DNA of 63,715 bases from Eubacterium sp. (GCA_014465955.1 JACTVT010000006.1:1-63715), one strand, 5' to 3'; positions 42,444 to 52,711 are shown, counted from the first letter of the stretch. Notes: generated by a model not told the origin, from the sequence alone. Made by a program: numbers and translations.

Positions 42444-43952
42444 ATGAGCAAACGCAGCAGAATACAGTTTGTGTTTGAATACATAACGGATATGTTTGCA
42501 CTTTTTATTACAAGCATTGCCTCATACAGCATAAGCTGCGCAATCGGCAAACTGCCGGAAGTAACGAGCGATGACAAACTTGCGTATTTTTTCCTTTCGT
42601 GGATTTCATTCACTGTTATTTACCTCGGTTTTGCCTCATCACTGAACCTTACAAAACGGGGCAGAGCGATGGAGATACTGTCGGTATTAAGAAACACTCT
42701 GCTTACATTTATGTCGATTGCAGTTTTGCTTCTTCTTACTAAAAACGCTTTGCTTCAGTCACGATATTTCTTCCTTATCTCAACAGGGCTTTACTTTATT
42801 CTGTCATCACTCGGCAGATATGTTCTTAAAAGAATTCTCATTTTTAAATTTGCGAAATCAAAAATGGCAACACTTACAGGTGTTATCACCATAAGTGAAC
42901 GTGCAGAAGATTTTCTGCAAAGTTTTGAAAACAGTTGGGACAAAAAAGTTGTAGGCATTGCAATTCTTGATGCGATTGAAGAAAACGGCGATTACAAATA
43001 TTACCGCACTGAAAAAGAAATCAGCGAAGACGGCAATGTTATCGTAAAATACTCCGAAAAACTTGAGACAGTAAAAGAAATTGCGGGCGTACCCGTTGTT
43101 GCAAACAAAGATAATTTCATGAAATGGGTAAGAAGTTCATCGCTTGATGAAATCTTTATCAACGCCCCTGCCGAAACATTTTCCCGTTTTGAAGGCTTTA
43201 TCGAAGAAATCGAAAGTATGGGAATAACAGTTCACATCAATATTCCCGTTATTGAAAAAATTGTTGACGCAAGTGACTTTGACAATCTGAAATGTGAAAT
43301 GTTTGCAGGCAAAGCCATGGCAACATTTACGGCAAAAGAAATGAGTGATACAGCACTTATTTTCAAAAGAATTTTTGATATCATTATTTCGTTTTTCGGA
43401 TGCCTGTTTTCCCTTCCGATTATTCTCGTTACAGCCATTCCGCTGCTTATCGAATCAAAAGGGCCGCTTATTTTCAAGCAGCCTCGTGTAGGAAAAAACG
43501 GCAGAATTTTCTACATATATAAACTGCGCTCAATGTATGTTGATGCTGAAGAACGCAAAAAAGAACTTATGGAGAAAAATGAAATGGACGGTCTTATGTT
43601 TAAAATGACCGAAGACCCGAGAATTACAAAAGTAGGAAAATTTATCAGAAAAACAAGTATTGACGAATTACCACAGTTTTTCAATGTACTTAAAGGTGAT
43701 ATGAGCCTTATCGGCACAAGACCGCCTACTATTGACGAGTTTGAACAGTACCAAAGCCATCACAAGCGCCGTCTTTCAATTAAACCGGGAATTACGGGAA
43801 TGTGGCAGGTAAGCGGCAGATCGGACATTCAGGATTTTGAAGAAATTGTTCGACTGGACTGCGAATATATCGACAACTGGTCACCTGCACTTGATATAAA
43901 AATACTTTTCAAAACAGTTAAAGTTGTGCTTATGGGCAGCGGTGCTAAATAA
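42444..43952 (+). CDS. Polyprenyl-phosphate glycosylphosphotransferase
   Basis: A 502-residue initiating enzyme of the WbaP/CpsE family. It transfers a sugar-1-phosphate to undecaprenyl phosphate and so begins the repeat unit. Four membrane helices (1-130) and a central Rossmann-like part precede the catalytic domain (about 310-502): FKRIFDIIISF, RVGKNGRIFYIYKLRSM, FIRKTSIDELPQFFNVLKGDMSLIGTRPP (residues 395-423) and KPGITGMWQVSGRSD. The first sugar cannot be read. Confidence 0.93.
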   Translation: MSKRSRIQFVFEYITDMFALFITSIASYSISCAIGKLPEVTSDDKLAYFFLSWISFTVIYLGFASSLNLTKRGRAMEILSVLRNTLLTFMSIAVLLLLTKNALLQSRYFFLISTGLYFILSSLGRYVLKRILIFKFAKSKMATLTGVITISERAEDFLQSFENSWDKKVVGIAILDAIEENGDYKYYRTEKEISEDGNVIVKYSEKLETVKEIAGVPVVANKDNFMKWVRSSSLDEIFINAPAETFSRFEGFIEEIESMGITVHINIPVIEKIVDASDFDNLKCEMFAGKAMATFTAKEMSDTALIFKRIFDIIISFFGCLFSLPIILVTAIPLLIESKGPLIFKQPRVGKNGRIFYIYKLRSMYVDAEERKKELMEKNEMDGLMFKMTEDPRITKVGKFIRKTSIDELPQFFNVLKGDMSLIGTRPPTIDEFEQYQSHHKRRLSIKPGITGMWQVSGRSDIQDFEEIVRLDCEYIDNWSPALDIKILFKTVKVVLMGSGAK

Positions 43953-43990
43953 TACACAGCACAAAATTTAAAGAATTCAGGCTGAAAACT

Positions 43991-45106
43991 ATGAAAATTG
44001 CAATGATTGGGCACAAAAGAATACCATCACGTGAGGGCGGAATAGAAATTGTTGTAACCGAACTTGCATCAAGAATGGCTGCACTCGGCAACAGCGTTAC
44101 AGCATATAACAGAGCCGGTTCTCACGTCTCGGGCAGTCAGTTTGCAACAGCAGAAAAGCAAAAAGAATACAAAGGCGTTAAAATCATTACCGTGCCGACG
44201 CCGAAAAGCAGTAAACTCAATGCAATTGTTTACAGTGCACTGGCTGCAATACGTGCATCGTTTTCACGCTTTGATGTTGTTCATTTTCACGCCGAGGGCC
44301 CTGCTTCTATGTGCTTTCTGCCGAAACTGTTCGGCAAAAGAGTAATAGTTACAATTCACGGGCTTGACTGGCAGCGCTCAAAATGGGGCGGCTTTGCCAC
44401 AAAATTCCTTTTATTCGGCGAAAAAACAGCAGTAAAATATGCCGATGAAATCATTGTTCTTTCTGCTTCGGCACAGAATTATTTTCTTGAGAAATACGGC
44501 AGAAAAACCGTTTTCATTCCAAACGGAATTACAAAGCCGAAAAAACTTGATGCGAATATAATCACCGAAAAATTCGGTCTTGAAAAAAACAATTATCTCC
44601 TTTACCTCGGCAGAATCGTGCCTGAAAAAGGAATTCATTATCTGATTGAGGCTTATAAAAAATCAGACATTAAAATGCCCCTCGTAATCGCAGGCGGCTC
44701 AAGCCACACAGAAGAATATTTTGCAAAACTGAAAAATATTGCCAAAGACGAAAACATCATCTTCACCGATTTTGCAGACGGCGATTTGCTGACAGAACTT
44801 TACTCAAACGCATATATTTACATTTTGCCAAGCGACCTTGAAGGTATGCCGCTCAGCCTGCTTGAGGCTATGAGTTTCGACTGCTGCTGCCTTACATCGG
44901 ATATTGCGGAATGCACCGAGGTATGCGAAGAAAACGCAGTTTATTTCAAAAAAAGCAATATTGATGATTTAAATAAAAAACTCTGTGAACTTGTTGATAA
45001 TCCCGACAAAGTTCAGCAATTCAAAGAAACAGCATCAAACTATATCACATCAAAATACAACTGGGATAAAATTACGGAAAAGACCTTGAGTTTATATGAA
45101 AAATGA
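43991..45106 (+). CDS. GT4-family glycosyltransferase
   Basis: A 371-residue retaining transferase. The opening GHKRIPSREGGIEIVVTELA is typical of the cps rhamnosyl/galactosyl-transferase group with an N-terminal DUF1972-like domain. The GT4 C-terminal part shows YLGRIVPEKGIHYLIEAY and LPSDLEGMPLSLLEAM (E-x7-E). It probably adds the second sugar. It overlaps the next gene by 11 bases. Confidence 0.88.
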   Translation: MKIAMIGHKRIPSREGGIEIVVTELASRMAALGNSVTAYNRAGSHVSGSQFATAEKQKEYKGVKIITVPTPKSSKLNAIVYSALAAIRASFSRFDVVHFHAEGPASMCFLPKLFGKRVIVTIHGLDWQRSKWGGFATKFLLFGEKTAVKYADEIIVLSASAQNYFLEKYGRKTVFIPNGITKPKKLDANIITEKFGLEKNNYLLYLGRIVPEKGIHYLIEAYKKSDIKMPLVIAGGSSHTEEYFAKLKNIAKDENIIFTDFADGDLLTELYSNAYIYILPSDLEGMPLSLLEAMSFDCCCLTSDIAECTEVCEENAVYFKKSNIDDLNKKLCELVDNPDKVQQFKETASNYITSKYNWDKITEKTLSLYEK

Positions 45107-46148
45107 AACTGAAAACAAAAGAATAGTATGGGTAGACAATGTTAAAAATATCGCCTTTATTTTAGTAGCGCTCGGGCATTTGCTTCAGGGGCTGATAAAA
45201 GCAGGAATTATGCAAAACAGTGCCGAATTCACCTTTTTCAATACATTTATCTACACCTTTCATGTGCCGCTCTTTTTTATCTGCAGCGGCTACCTTTATC
45301 AAAAAACAACTGTTGTAAATGATTTTAAAAGTTATGGAAACAATGTGCTGAAAAAAGCAATTGCGCTCGGAATTCCGTACTTTGTATTCTCAATAATATC
45401 CTTTTTGCTTAAAGTCATTTTTTCGGGCAGTGTAAACTCTCAGGCAGGCGGTTTTATTGAAACATTGTTTACAGACCCTGTGCCGCCGTTCTGGTTTTTA
45501 TATACGCTTTTTATTATTTTCCTTATAATGCCGACAGCAAAAAGCATAAAATCAGCCGCAGTAATGTTCGGCATAAGCGCCGTTTTTATGTGCGCCGTTG
45601 TTCTTTCAATTGATTTTATACCGCAATCAGCGCTTTACGTTCAATTCGTTTATAAAACAGCGCTTTATCTTGTGTGGTTTGCGCTCGGAATTCTGCTTGC
45701 AGAAGTTAAACTCGAAAAAATATTCTCACCCTTCTGGATTATATCCTTTATCATTGCAGGCGTTGCAGTATATTTCAGCATAAATGCCGGAATGCAGAAT
45801 AATTATCTTATAAAATATGCAATCGGCATTCCTGCCTGCTTCGGCGTTATCGGCACTGTAGGCTGGATATTCAGAAAAAATGTGCAGTCTCCCCTGCTCG
45901 GATTTCTTTCAAAATACTCAATGTCGGTATTTCTTATGCACACAATTTTCTCGGCAGGACTGCGTGCCGTGCTTTTAAAAATAAATATCACAAATACGGC
46001 AGTACACATAATTGCAGGCATTATCGCATCGTTTGTATTACCCGTTATTGCACAGATTATTATGGAAAAAATACATCTTGACTTCGTAATTTATCCTTTA
46101 AAATACATAAAAATCGGCAAAAAACCGTTAAAGAAGGAAAGCAAATGA
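45096..46148 (+). CDS. Acyltransferase 3 family membrane protein (1)
   Basis: A 350-residue protein with about ten membrane helices. The family histidine is in FILVALGHLLQG near the start, with FHVPLFFICSGY and FWFLYTLFIIF. Such proteins O-acetylate or otherwise acylate surface sugars. It overlaps both neighbours (11 and 4 bases). Which residue of the polymer is modified is unknown. Confidence 0.87.
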   Translation: MKNETENKRIVWVDNVKNIAFILVALGHLLQGLIKAGIMQNSAEFTFFNTFIYTFHVPLFFICSGYLYQKTTVVNDFKSYGNNVLKKAIALGIPYFVFSIISFLLKVIFSGSVNSQAGGFIETLFTDPVPPFWFLYTLFIIFLIMPTAKSIKSAAVMFGISAVFMCAVVLSIDFIPQSALYVQFVYKTALYLVWFALGILLAEVKLEKIFSPFWIISFIIAGVAVYFSINAGMQNNYLIKYAIGIPACFGVIGTVGWIFRKNVQSPLLGFLSKYSMSVFLMHTIFSAGLRAVLLKINITNTAVHIIAGIIASFVLPVIAQIIMEKIHLDFVIYPLKYIKIGKKPLKKESK

Positions 46149-47332
46149 AAATTCTTATGGTAAACAAGTTTCTGTACCCCAACGGAGGTTCTGAAACATA
46201 CATATTCCGCCTTGGTGAGCAACTCATAAAAATGGGGCACGAAGTGCAGTACTTCGGTATGGAGCACGAGGGCAGATGCGTCAAAAACAGCGCTGAACAG
46301 TACACAAAGGATATGGATTTTCATACGGCGTCAACGCTCAAAAAACTTTCCTACCCGCTGAAAACGATTTATTCGGCTGATGCAAAGAAAAAAATCACAA
46401 TTGTTTTAAATGATTTTCAACCTGATATCGTTCATCTTAACAATTTCAACTACCAACTTACGCCAAGCATAATCACCGCAGTTCGTGAATACGAAAAAAA
46501 GGCAGGCAAAAAGATAAAAATTGTCTACACGGCACACGATTATCAGTTAATCTGCCCAAATCATATGCTTTATAATAATGGTGAAATCTGTGAAAACTGC
46601 CTCGGCGGAAAATTTATAAACTGCACAAAAGGCAGATGTATTCACTCATCACTTGCCAAAAGTGTTATCGGCACGGCAGAGGGTTATTTCTGGAAAATGA
46701 AAGGCATTTACAAAAACATTAACCTTATCATCTGCCCGACCGAATTTATGAAGAAAAAACTTGACACCAATCCGATTTTTACGGATAAAACAGTTACCCT
46801 TTTAAACTTTGTTCAGCCTGAAAAAATAACAGAACCATCAAAAAAAGACCGTTATGTGCTATATTTCGGCAGATTTGACGAGGAAAAAGGTGTAAAATTA
46901 TTTGAAAAACTAACCGATATCAAAATGATTTGTGCAGGCTCCGGCAATCTTGAAGAATTTATAAATTCCCTGCCGAATGCCGAAAATGTCGGCTTCAAAT
47001 CAGGTGAAGAACTTAAAAATCTTATTAAAGATGCAGTCTGCTCGGTTTACCCGAGTGTATGGTATGAAAACTGCCCGTTTTCGGTTATGGAAAGCATTAT
47101 GCTCGGCACACCTGTAGTCGGTGCCGACATCGGCGGTATTCCCGAACTGATTGATAACGGCAAAACAGGCTTGCTGTTTGAGCCGAACAATGCAGAAGAT
47201 TTTGAAAATAAAATCAAAACCATTATCAAAAATCCTGCCCTTGCCGAAGAAATGAGCAAAAACTGCCTTGACAAAAAATTTGATACCGTTTGCGAATATA
47301 CCGAAAAACTGCTGAATCTTTACAAAATATAA
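46145..47332 (+). CDS. GT4-family glycosyltransferase (2)
   Basis: A 395-residue transferase. The N-terminal domain has NKFLYPNGGSETYIFRLGEQL. A cysteine-rich insertion (YTAHDYQLICPNHMLYNN, CENCLGGKFINCTKGRC at about residues 153-169) is often seen in this subgroup and may bind metal. The C-terminal domain has VLYFGRFDEEKGV and YENCPFSVMESIMLGTPVVG. The start overlaps the previous stop. Confidence 0.9.
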   Translation: MKILMVNKFLYPNGGSETYIFRLGEQLIKMGHEVQYFGMEHEGRCVKNSAEQYTKDMDFHTASTLKKLSYPLKTIYSADAKKKITIVLNDFQPDIVHLNNFNYQLTPSIITAVREYEKKAGKKIKIVYTAHDYQLICPNHMLYNNGEICENCLGGKFINCTKGRCIHSSLAKSVIGTAEGYFWKMKGIYKNINLIICPTEFMKKKLDTNPIFTDKTVTLLNFVQPEKITEPSKKDRYVLYFGRFDEEKGVKLFEKLTDIKMICAGSGNLEEFINSLPNAENVGFKSGEELKNLIKDAVCSVYPSVWYENCPFSVMESIMLGTPVVGADIGGIPELIDNGKTGLLFEPNNAEDFENKIKTIIKNPALAEEMSKNCLDKKFDTVCEYTEKLLNLYKI

Positions 47333-47342
47333 CGGAGAAAAA

Positions 47343-48338
47343 ATGGAACAAAAAAAAACGTATTACCCCGAAATCAATATAGCAAGAGGCTTTGCCCTGC
47401 TTTTTGTAACTCTGGGGCACTCCTTCCCCAACGCTGTCGGCGCACTTGGCAGAATTTACAATATCTGCTACAGTTTTCATATGGGATTATTTTTTATACT
47501 GTCAGGCTTTGTTATCGCCCGAAAATTCATCAGCCGTGACTATAAAATCACAGATGAAATCAAAAATAAGTCCATTCGCCTGTTAATTCCGTATTTTGTT
47601 TTTTCTGTTATAACACTTATAATGAAAGTTTTCACGGAAAAATATGCAAATAATCCGTTTTCACTGAAGGACAGTTATAAAATTTTACTTGGCATAAACC
47701 CGAACGGCGGACTGTGGTTTTTATGGACTCTGTTTGTGATTTCGGTAATATTTATCCTTCTTGGCAAACTGAAGCATAATCTTATTTACTTTGCCGTATT
47801 TTCAGTTGCCGCCTACATTGCAAATTTGTTTATACCGCAGATTTTCATATCAAATGTTTTAAGATATGCTTTTTTCTACGCAGTCGGAATATTTATTTAC
47901 AAATATTATGATGCATTCAAAAAATATATTTTAAATCCCTACTGTGCTTTTGCGATGCTTATTCTGTTTTGCGCGACGCACATATTCAGACTTAAAACAG
48001 ATTACATAATTACCTGCCTGTCGGCAAGCATTTTTATACTGTTCCTGTCACAGAGCATAATGAAATTTAAAGATAAGACAAAGATTATCTACACAGTATT
48101 CAACGAACTCGGAACCTACAGTTACGATATTTATCTTTTGAGTTACTTTATTCAGGTGCCGCTTCGGGTTTTATTCAAATCAATATTCCCCATTCCCGAA
48201 CTGCTGTTATATTTTCTTATGTTCACACTCGGAACAATTATTCCGTATCTCGCAAGCAAATTTATACTACGAAAAGTCCCGATTTTCAATCTGCTTCTTT
48301 TCGGAAATAAAAGAAAGGCAGTGAAATCAAATGGCTAA
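47343..48338 (+). CDS. Acyltransferase 3 family membrane protein (2)
   Basis: A 331-residue protein with about ten membrane helices. It has the early histidine in LLFVTLGHSFPN, then FHMGLFFILSGFVIARKF and GGLWFLWTLFVIS. It follows GGAG and overlaps the radical SAM gene by eight bases. Confidence 0.87.
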   Translation: MEQKKTYYPEINIARGFALLFVTLGHSFPNAVGALGRIYNICYSFHMGLFFILSGFVIARKFISRDYKITDEIKNKSIRLLIPYFVFSVITLIMKVFTEKYANNPFSLKDSYKILLGINPNGGLWFLWTLFVISVIFILLGKLKHNLIYFAVFSVAAYIANLFIPQIFISNVLRYAFFYAVGIFIYKYYDAFKKYILNPYCAFAMLILFCATHIFRLKTDYIITCLSASIFILFLSQSIMKFKDKTKIIYTVFNELGTYSYDIYLLSYFIQVPLRVLFKSIFPIPELLLYFLMFTLGTIIPYLASKFILRKVPIFNLLLFGNKRKAVKSNG

Positions 48339-49503
48339 AAAATTAAACGGAACGGTTATTGTTACATACAGGTGCAACGCACGGTGCAATATGTGCAACA
48401 GATACAAAAAGCCGTCTGCCCCGAACGAAGAAATCAGCCTTGAAACAATTAAAAAACTGCCCCCGATGTACTTTACAAACATCACGGGCGGCGAGCCGTT
48501 TATCAGGCAGGATTTAAAAGATATTGTTCGTGAACTTTACAAAAAAAGCGACCGAATCGTAATTTCCACAAACGGCTTTTTCACAGACAGAATTATTGAT
48601 TTGTGCAGGGAATTCCCCAATGTAGGTATCCGCATTTCAATCGAAGGACTTGAAGAAACGAACAATAAAATCAGAGGACTTGAAGACGGCTTTAACAAGG
48701 GGCTTACAACGCTGAAAAAACTTGTCCAAATGAAACACCCCGACGTAGGATTCGGTATGACCGTGCAGGATGCTAACGCCAAGGATTTAGTGCCGCTCTA
48801 CAAACTGTCTGACGAGATGAATATGGAATTCGCCACTGCGTCACTTCATAATTCCTTCTACTTTGTTGAGGCTAAAAACATTATCAAGGACCGCCCTATG
48901 GTTGCACAGAATTTTGAAGACCTTATCAACGAACTTCTGAAAAGCAACAGCCCTAAAAAATGGTTTCGAGCATATTTCAACCACGGCTTAATCAACTATA
49001 TTTACGGGCAGAAAAGACTTCTTCCCTGCGATATGGCATTTGACACGTTCTTTATTGACCCATACGGCGATGTTATGCCATGCAACGGTACTAAAGAAAA
49101 ACAGGTTATGGGCAACCTGAACGAGCAGACCTGGAACGAACTGTGGAACAGCGAACAGGCTGAAAAAGTGCGAAAAGTAGTCAGAAACTGCGACAGAAAC
49201 TGCTGGATGATCGGCTCTGTTTCCCCTGCTATGCACAAATACATAATGACACCCGCTATGTGGGTTATCAAACACAAATTTCTCAGATTTTTCAAAGATA
49301 AAAAATACAGTATGTACGAACTGCCGATTGTTCGTGATTATGAAAACGGCAAGGTTACAAAAGAAGATTTGGACAAACTTTCAACCTGCGATATGAATGC
49401 AGTTGTAAACGACGGACTTTCCGACATTTCACGTGAACAACTGAAAAACAAAACAGGCGAAGAAATTGTTGACGCTGACATTGCAAGCCAGCAGAAAAAA
49501 TAG
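48331..49503 (+). CDS. Radical SAM protein with SPASM-like C-terminal cysteines
   Basis: A 390-residue iron-sulfur enzyme. The CxxxCxxC motif is at residues 14-21 (YRCNARCNMCN) and the SAM-binding GGEP follows (ITGGEPFIRQDLK). The C-terminal part has CDMAFDTFFIDPYGDVMPCNG, VMGNLNEQTWNELW and C-x3-C in RNCDRNCW, a SPASM/twitch-like cluster. It lies in the middle of a glycosyltransferase operon and is translationally linked on the left. It may modify a sugar nucleotide, a lipid carrier or the attached chain. No peptide substrate gene is beside it. Confidence 0.88.
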   Translation: MAKKLNGTVIVTYRCNARCNMCNRYKKPSAPNEEISLETIKKLPPMYFTNITGGEPFIRQDLKDIVRELYKKSDRIVISTNGFFTDRIIDLCREFPNVGIRISIEGLEETNNKIRGLEDGFNKGLTTLKKLVQMKHPDVGFGMTVQDANAKDLVPLYKLSDEMNMEFATASLHNSFYFVEAKNIIKDRPMVAQNFEDLINELLKSNSPKKWFRAYFNHGLINYIYGQKRLLPCDMAFDTFFIDPYGDVMPCNGTKEKQVMGNLNEQTWNELWNSEQAEKVRKVVRNCDRNCWMIGSVSPAMHKYIMTPAMWVIKHKFLRFFKDKKYSMYELPIVRDYENGKVTKEDLDKLSTCDMNAVVNDGLSDISREQLKNKTGEEIVDADIASQQKK

Positions 49504-49512
49504 GAGTTTTCG

Positions 49513-50667
49513 ATGAAAATACTGATGGTGCGTATGTGGCCCTATGAACTTGATATTAATAATTACAACTGCCAAGAAACGGGTCTTGCAAAAGCGCTTA
49601 TCAGCAAAGGGCACACATGCGATATCGTGCTTTACACAGACGGTGCACCGCACACCGATACCATCGGCACAGATGTCGGCAAACCCATTACAATTTACTA
49701 TCTAAATGCAAAAAATATATTAAAAAACGCCTTTTACGGCAGTGCACTTTATAAACTGATTGATGATTACGATATTATTCAGACAAGTGAATACGACCAG
49801 ATTGCCAATACAAAACTACTGAAAAAAGCAAAAGGCAAAATGGTAATTTACCACGGACCGTATAAATCGGAATTTACAAAAGGATATAAAATCAAGTGCA
49901 TTTTTTCGGATTTATATTTTGCATTTCATAAAAAATATAAAAAGACCGCCTGCATAGCAAAAAGCATTTTAGCAGAAGATTTTTTAAAATCGAAAGGCTT
50001 TGGCAATGTAACAACCGCAGGCGTAGGGCTTGACACAAAAAGGTTTTCGGCAGACATTCAAAAAAACGATATTATAGAAAAACTTGAAACAAAAAAGCAG
50101 ACCGAAAATCTGAAATACATTCTTTATATCGGCAAAATTGAAGAACGCCGATCTGTTTTAATGCTGATTGAGGCATTTAAAAAGGCGGCTGAAAAAGACC
50201 CGTCTGTTCACCTCGTTATAGTCGGCAAAGGCGAAAAGGAATATATGCAGAATTGCTTTGATTACATAAAGCAAAACAATTTATCAGATAAGATTACATA
50301 CATTGAATCACTGCCGAATGAGCAGGTAAAATTTGCATTTAAAATGAGTGACATTTTTCTGCTGCCAACGCAGTATGAAATTTTCGGTATGGTTCTGCTT
50401 GAGGCAATGTTTTTCGGCACGCCCGTCATAACCACTGAAAACGGCGGCTCGGCAACGCTTATAAGAAACGGTGAAAACGGAATTATCTGCGACAGTCTTA
50501 GCAGTAATGACTGGGCAAAGGCAATTTTGTCAATAACAGAAAACAAAAATCTGCAAAACACCATTTCACAGAATGCCGAAAATACAATAAAAAATCATTT
50601 CACGTGGGACAGGCTGGCTGACACATTTATCGGCGTATACAAAACAGTATTAAACGGAAAGGACTGA
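49513..50667 (+). CDS. GT4-family glycosyltransferase (3)
   Basis: A 384-residue transferase starting behind AGGAG. C-terminal GT4 motifs: YILYIGKIEERRSVLMLIEAF, VGKGEKEYMQNC and LLPTQYEIFGMVLLEAMFFGTPVI (residues 282-305). The N-terminal domain begins KILMVRMWPYELDINN. It is five bases before the DUF6625-like frame. Confidence 0.89.
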   Translation: MKILMVRMWPYELDINNYNCQETGLAKALISKGHTCDIVLYTDGAPHTDTIGTDVGKPITIYYLNAKNILKNAFYGSALYKLIDDYDIIQTSEYDQIANTKLLKKAKGKMVIYHGPYKSEFTKGYKIKCIFSDLYFAFHKKYKKTACIAKSILAEDFLKSKGFGNVTTAGVGLDTKRFSADIQKNDIIEKLETKKQTENLKYILYIGKIEERRSVLMLIEAFKKAAEKDPSVHLVIVGKGEKEYMQNCFDYIKQNNLSDKITYIESLPNEQVKFAFKMSDIFLLPTQYEIFGMVLLEAMFFGTPVITTENGGSATLIRNGENGIICDSLSSNDWAKAILSITENKNLQNTISQNAENTIKNHFTWDRLADTFIGVYKTVLNGKD

Positions 50668-50672
50668 TTTAA

Positions 50673-51623
50673 CTGAATAAAATCATTTTAATTTCAACTT
50701 ATTTCGGTTCTTTTCCCTCATATTTCAATCTATGGCTTAAAACGGCTGAAAAAAACAGCGATGTCGATTTTCTGATTTACAGTGACTGTGAACACGGTGA
50801 ACTGCCTGAAAATGTTAATGCTGTTAAAACTGATTTTTCAGACATACAAAAAAAAGTACAGTCAAAATTTGATTTTAAAATTAAACTCTCAACGCCGTAC
50901 AAGTTGTGCGATTACAAGCCTGCTTACGGATATATTTTTGAAGATAATATTAAAGAATATGAATACTGGGGTCATTTTGATCTGGACACGGTACTCGGCA
51001 GGCTGACTGAATTTATGCCCGCTGAAGCGTATGAAAAAATCTATTCCCACGGTCATCTTACAATTTATCACAACACAGAAGAAAACAACCGCCGCTTTAT
51101 GCTTGACGGCGCAATGAGCTATAAAGACGCCTTTACAACAGACAACATTCTTGTTTTTGACGAAACAAACGGAATTCAGATAAAATATAATCTTTTGAAA
51201 ATTCCGACTTACGACCCGAGGTGCTTTGCCGATATTACAAGGCGCACTCACAAATTCAACCTTTCGGTAATTCTGCCGAAGCCCGAAGGATTTATTTATA
51301 ACTACAGGCATCAGGTTTTCTACTACGAAAACGGCGGAGTTTACAGAGCGTTTTTGAAAGACGGCGAAATCTGCACGCAGGAATTCAACTACATTCATTT
51401 CAGTTCAAGAAAAATGCCGATTCATTTTGAAAACGCAGAAAACTTTTTCATTACTCCTGACGGATTTTTTGAAAAAACAGCCCCCGTCTGCCGTGAAGAT
51501 TTTGATAAATACAATTACACAAACGAAAAACTTGAAAAAAAAGCACAAAATGAATACAAAAAATGGCGTATAAAACGCAAAATCAGCAAAATTACAACTT
51601 CCGTTAAGGAGAAAATCATATGA
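50673..51623 (+). CDS. DUF6625-like glycosyltransferase-associated protein, non-AUG start
   Basis: A TTG at 50904 gives 239 residues, but the same frame is open and clearly coding back to 50673, adding 77 residues (NKIILISTYFGSFPSYFNLWLK, DFLIYSDCE) that look like the expected N-terminus. An in-frame TAA stands at 50670-50672, and no ATG, GTG or TTG occurs before 50904. AAAGGA at 50658-50663 points to CTG 50673. The full protein would be 316 residues; the fold resembles GT-A glycosyltransferases (YWGHFDLDTVLGRL with a DxD). The C-terminal tail is basic. It overlaps the next gene by four bases. Confidence 0.75.
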   Translation: MNKIILISTYFGSFPSYFNLWLKTAEKNSDVDFLIYSDCEHGELPENVNAVKTDFSDIQKKVQSKFDFKIKLSTPYKLCDYKPAYGYIFEDNIKEYEYWGHFDLDTVLGRLTEFMPAEAYEKIYSHGHLTIYHNTEENNRRFMLDGAMSYKDAFTTDNILVFDETNGIQIKYNLLKIPTYDPRCFADITRRTHKFNLSVILPKPEGFIYNYRHQVFYYENGGVYRAFLKDGEICTQEFNYIHFSSRKMPIHFENAENFFITPDGFFEKTAPVCREDFDKYNYTNEKLEKKAQNEYKKWRIKRKISKITTSVKEKII

Positions 51624-52708
51624 ACATAGTTCATCTTCAACTATCGGGCGGAATCGGCGGAATTTCTGTTTTAACAAGGGATTTAGCCGGAATTTCCGAC
51701 CACAACAACATATTCTATTTTCTGTTTGAGGGCGGAGTTATTGCCGACGATATGGCAAAAAACGGTTCTCTTGTTCATATTGAAGACGGAAAGCATTTTG
51801 CATTTTTAAGCGAGGCGAAAAAATTTACCGCCTTCTGCAAAAAAAATAATGCTGATGTTATCATTGCCCACACAGGCTCGCCGATTTGCCGTTTTCTTGC
51901 CGCCTATGCAAAAAAACATATAAAAAATACGAAACTGCTCGTTTATTTTCATTCAAACGCTTATCTCGGCGGCTATAACAGCAAAATCAAAAAAATTCTT
52001 GACGATGAAATAGAAAAATTCGCTTTCAGAAACTGCAAAAACGCAGTTGCAATTTCAGACTCGGTCAAAGAAAGTTTTGTAAAAAAATACAATTTTCGAC
52101 CTGATAAAATCAAGGTTGTTTATAACGGTGTTGACACTGAAAAATTTGCACCTGATTTCAACAAACCGACAGACTGTTTTACAATTTCATATGTCGGCAG
52201 AGTGCTTAAATTCAAGGGAATTCACACACTTATTGAGGCGGCGGCTTTACTGCCGTATGATGATATAAAAATTCAGATTATCGGCAGAGCATATGACGGT
52301 TATGATAAAGAACTGACTGCACTTGCGAAAGAAAAAAACATTGCCGACCGTGTAACGCTCTGCGGTGCACAGACAAATGTTGAAAAATGGCTTGCAAAAT
52401 CCTGTCTTTTCGTTCACCCTACAATGGCAGAAGAGGGTTTCGGACTTACACTTGTTGAGGCGCTTTCCTGCGGTGTGCCGTGCGCTGCATTTGACGAGGG
52501 TGCAATGAGAGAGATTATTGATAACGGAAAAAACGGCTTTATATCTAAGGAAATGACTGCCGAAGGACTTGCAAAGGCAATAGAAAAAATATATCTGCTT
52601 TGGAAAAACAATTATAACAGTTACATAAAAATGTGCCGTTATTCAAGTGAAAGCGCAAAACGCTTTGAAATCAGAAATACACTTAAAAATTTAGAAAGTC
52701 TGTATTAA
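51620..52708 (+). CDS. GT4-family glycosyltransferase (4)
   Basis: A 362-residue transferase behind AAGGAG. N-terminal GGIGGISVLTRDLAG; C-terminal YVGRVLKFKGIHTLIEAA and HPTMAEEGFGLTLVEALSCGVP (E-x7-E). It is followed after three bases by the GT2 gene. Confidence 0.9.
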   Translation: MNIVHLQLSGGIGGISVLTRDLAGISDHNNIFYFLFEGGVIADDMAKNGSLVHIEDGKHFAFLSEAKKFTAFCKKNNADVIIAHTGSPICRFLAAYAKKHIKNTKLLVYFHSNAYLGGYNSKIKKILDDEIEKFAFRNCKNAVAISDSVKESFVKKYNFRPDKIKVVYNGVDTEKFAPDFNKPTDCFTISYVGRVLKFKGIHTLIEAAALLPYDDIKIQIIGRAYDGYDKELTALAKEKNIADRVTLCGAQTNVEKWLAKSCLFVHPTMAEEGFGLTLVEALSCGVPCAAFDEGAMREIIDNGKNGFISKEMTAEGLAKAIEKIYLLWKNNYNSYIKMCRYSSESAKRFEIRNTLKNLESLY

Positions 52709-52711
52709 TTT

